A stretch of DNA of 6,999 nt from Halodurantibacterium flavum. Its GTDB lineage: Bacteria; Pseudomonadota; Alphaproteobacteria; Rhodobacterales; Rhodobacteraceae. The notes beneath the pieces are model-generated. The model saw only the letters and a list, made by a program, of their open reading frames with translations. It was not told where the DNA came from and did no database searches. The stretch covers positions 1-6,999 of the forward strand of contig NZ_JBHUGH010000026.1 in NCBI RefSeq assembly GCF_042681825.1, read 5' to 3'. Positions 5,837-6,999 of the stretch are shown here, piece by piece. Numbering within the stretch: the stretch's first letter is position 1; the number at the start of each line of letters is the position of its first letter. The translations under genes were made by a program, and so were the position numbers.

Positions 5837-5934
5837 CATTCGGTTTACGATGGCCGGTTGCCTTGCAGAATGAGTCATACTGCTCGAAGGTCACTTTATA
5901 CCGACTCGTCTGGAAGCTGCTTAGGTGTTTGATC
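5826..5934 (-). pseudogene. Fragment of a formylglycine-generating-enzyme (FGE-sulfatase) domain
   Basis: Reading the minus strand from about 5934 to 5826 gives LSSFQTSRYKVTFEQYDSFC then KATGHRKPNDVG, followed by TGA (5828-5826). This matches the early part of SUMF1/FGE-sulfatase domains, in which a basic or aromatic strand precedes (V/T)TFxxYDxFCxATGR and a proline-aspartate loop leading to GWGRG. The stop codon replaces the expected Trp of GWGRG (TGA for TGG), and GGGCGCG follows as if the motif once continued. FGE-type proteins oxidise sulfatase cysteines or act in ergothioneine, siderophore or anchoring pathways; a fragment of about 36 residues cannot tell which. It lies in opposite orientation between the NmrA stub and the IS481 element, so it is displaced coding debris. 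Confidence 0.5.
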
Positions 5935-5981
5935 CCACGGTTTGATGGCGCGATCGTTTCGCAGGAATGGGAGGAAGCAAC

Positions 5982-6879
5982 ATGGGACAAGTTCGTCACG
6001 GGAGCCCCACGACCACGCACGCCGTCAGGGCTGCAATATAGCGATCGCGGGCTTCGCTCGCGCAGCTGAGCCGGGAACTCGGCATCAATCCCAAGACGGT
6101 GGCGAAGTGGCGGAAGCGGGCGACGGTCGAGGACATGAAGACCGGCCCGACCGAACCGCGGTCCACCGTGCTAACGGAGGCCGAGGAGGCGATGGTCGTT
6201 GCCTTCCGGCGCCACACGCTCCTGCCGCTGGACGACTGTCTCTATGCCCTGCAATCTTCGATCCCGCACCTGACACGGTCAGCGCTGCATCGGTGTTTTC
6301 GGCGTCATGGCATCCCGCGCCTGCCGGATGTCGAAGGTGACAGGCCCAAGCGCCAGAAGTTCAAGCGCTATCCCATCGGTGTGCAAGCTCTACCTGTCCG
6401 TCGGCATCGACCGGACGTCCAAGTTCGCCGTCGCTCAGCTCGTTGCAACGGCTGACAGAAAGGCCGCCTGAGCGCTCCTGCAGCACATGCTCGAGGCCGT
6501 GCCCTACCAGGTCCACACGGCGCTGACCGACAACGGAATCCAGTTCGCCGAGCAGCCCCGGAACCGGAACACCCTCTGCTCGCGACCAATGCGCTTCGAC
6601 ATGATCTGCGAGGCGAACGGCATCGAGCACCGGCTGACCAAGCCCAACCATCCGTGGACCAACGGCCAGGTCGAGCGGATGAACCGCGCCATCAAGGACG
6701 CCACGGTCAAGCGCTTCCACTACGAAAGCCACGACCTGCTGCGCACGCACCTCGCGGACTTCATGGCCGTCTACAACTTCGCCCGCAGGCTGAAGACCCT
6801 CTACGGCCTCACGCCCTACGAATTTATCTGCAAAATCTGGACATCAGAGCCGGATCGATTCATCGTCGACCCGATGTAG
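5982..6879 (+). pseudogene. IS481-family DDE transposase, inactivated
   Basis: Recognisable along nearly its whole length. ATG 5982, with GGGAGG seven bases upstream, opens MGQVRHGSPTTTHAVRAAI, then an in-frame TAG (6039-6041) stands where Gln (CAG) is expected. The same frame continues SLAQLSRELGINPKTVAKW (helix-turn-helix), then AEEAMVVAFRRHTLLPLDDC and RQKFKRYPIG to about 6380. There the frame changes to frame 1 at KLYLSVGIDRTSKFAVAQL. Roughly 13-14 residues expected between PIG and KLYL are gone, and these normally hold the first catalytic Asp (HID motif). A second stop, TGA (6469-6471), replaces a likely Trp. The remaining core keeps the second Asp (LTDNGIQF) and the Glu (NGQVERMNR, Glu codon 6673-6675), then YNFARRLKTL and LTPYEFICKIWTSEPDRF. 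Two nonsense changes plus a frameshifting deletion of a catalytic residue mean it cannot encode active transposase. Confidence 0.88.
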
Positions 6880-6880
6880 C

Positions 6881-6922
6881 GTGACACGAATTTTTGCAGC
6901 GTGTGACAGCAAAAGTTGCAGC
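6881..6922 (+). repeat. Two tandem 22-base repeats after the transposase
   Basis: GTGACA-N7-TTGCAGC occurs at 6881-6900 and again at 6903-6922, an exact 22-base period. The conserved outer blocks are identical and the central seven bases differ (CGAATTT versus GCAAAAG). A degenerate third TGTAGC lies just upstream (6875-6880). A conserved edge with a variable middle, about two helical turns apart, looks like paired protein-binding sites, as at transposon ends. Confidence 0.5.
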
Positions 6923-6934
6923 AGAGCGATTTTA

Positions 6935-6960
6935 TGAAGGCGGACTTCAATCCGCCTTCA
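6935..6960. terminator. Strong hairpin, 10-bp perfect stem
   Basis: TGAAGGCGGA (6935-6944) pairs exactly with TCCGCCTTCA (6951-6960) around a 6-base loop (CTTCAA). The stem is long and GC-rich enough to act as a terminator core, but neither strand has a T-run after it; on the plus strand the T-rich stretch (6930-6935) comes before the stem. It could be a bidirectional terminator lacking a U-tract, a REP-like element or part of a mobile-element end. Confidence 0.4.
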
Positions 6961-6982
6961 AGGGCTCGTCAAACCCGATACC

Positions 6983-6999
6983 TGACTTCGTGAAAGTCA
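6983..6999. repeat. Inverted repeat at the window edge
   Basis: TGACTT (6983-6988) and AAGTCA (6994-6999) are reverse complements around CGTGA. The second arm ends exactly at the last base of the window, so the repeat may extend further. It could be an operator or an element end; nothing else is visible in the last 40 bases. Confidence 0.3.

Larger units (their letters stand above)
5940..6922 (+). mobile_element. IS481-family insertion sequence remnant (ends uncertain)
   Basis: The element is defined by the inactive IS481-type transposase and the repeats after it. The left limit is set only by the end of the FGE-like homology (about 5934-5945) and the transposase ribosome binding site (GGGAGG, 5969-5974). 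I could not find matching terminal inverted repeats or a target duplication. On the right, coding similarity stops at ...DRFIVDP near 6874 and the normal last residues are missing. Tandem repeats up to 6922 may be the element's end, or the start of something else. The element is probably truncated at one or both ends. Confidence 0.6.

Overview
The window is GC-rich and reads like a decaying accessory region of an alphaproteobacterium, possibly a member of the Rhodobacterales. That placement is an inference from base composition, codon use and an IS481-type transposase that looks like ones I associate with that group. No rRNA, tRNA, CRISPR array, replication gene or conjugation gene is visible.

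Layout from left to right: a broken C-terminal half of an AraC/GlxA-type regulator (about 91-450, +); about 560 bases with no recognisable gene; a 50-codon open frame with a good ribosome binding site (1016-1168, +) overlapping by 4 bases the start of an intact class I flavin disulfide reductase of the RclA/MerA-like type (1165-2532, +); a GC-rich spacer holding an orphan twin-arginine signal-peptide start (2773 to about 2871, +); a frameshifted N-terminal piece of a Rossmann-fold NAD(P)-binding oxidoreductase (about 3200-3362, -) divergent from an intact TetR-family regulator (3443-4051, +); an intact zinc-free MDR/quinone-oxidoreductase-type gene (4201-5160, +); a twice-frameshifted HxlR-family regulator (5238-5598, -) divergent from the truncated start of an NmrA-like NAD(P)-binding gene (5696 to about 5836, +), with a perfect 7+5+7 palindrome between them; a short reversed fragment of a formylglycine-generating-enzyme (FGE-sulfatase) domain (5826-5934, -); and a dead IS481-family transposase (5982-6879, +), followed by a 22-base tandem repeat and a strong hairpin.

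Only three long genes look intact: the flavin disulfide reductase, the TetR regulator and the MDR reductase. At least seven others are fragments or pseudogenes. The recurring pattern is a one-component repressor beside an NAD(P)H- or flavin-dependent reductase: TetR with a Rossmann protein, HxlR with NmrA (as in the E. coli ytfH/ytfG pair) plus the MDR quinone-reductase type. This suggests a former set of electrophile, quinone or oxidant-stress detoxification modules that has been eroded by point deletions, nonsense mutations and IS activity. I see no convincing undescribed system. The best leads are the HxlR-type palindrome, the coupled 50-codon frame, the chimeric NmrA/FGE/IS junctions and the repeat structure after the transposase.
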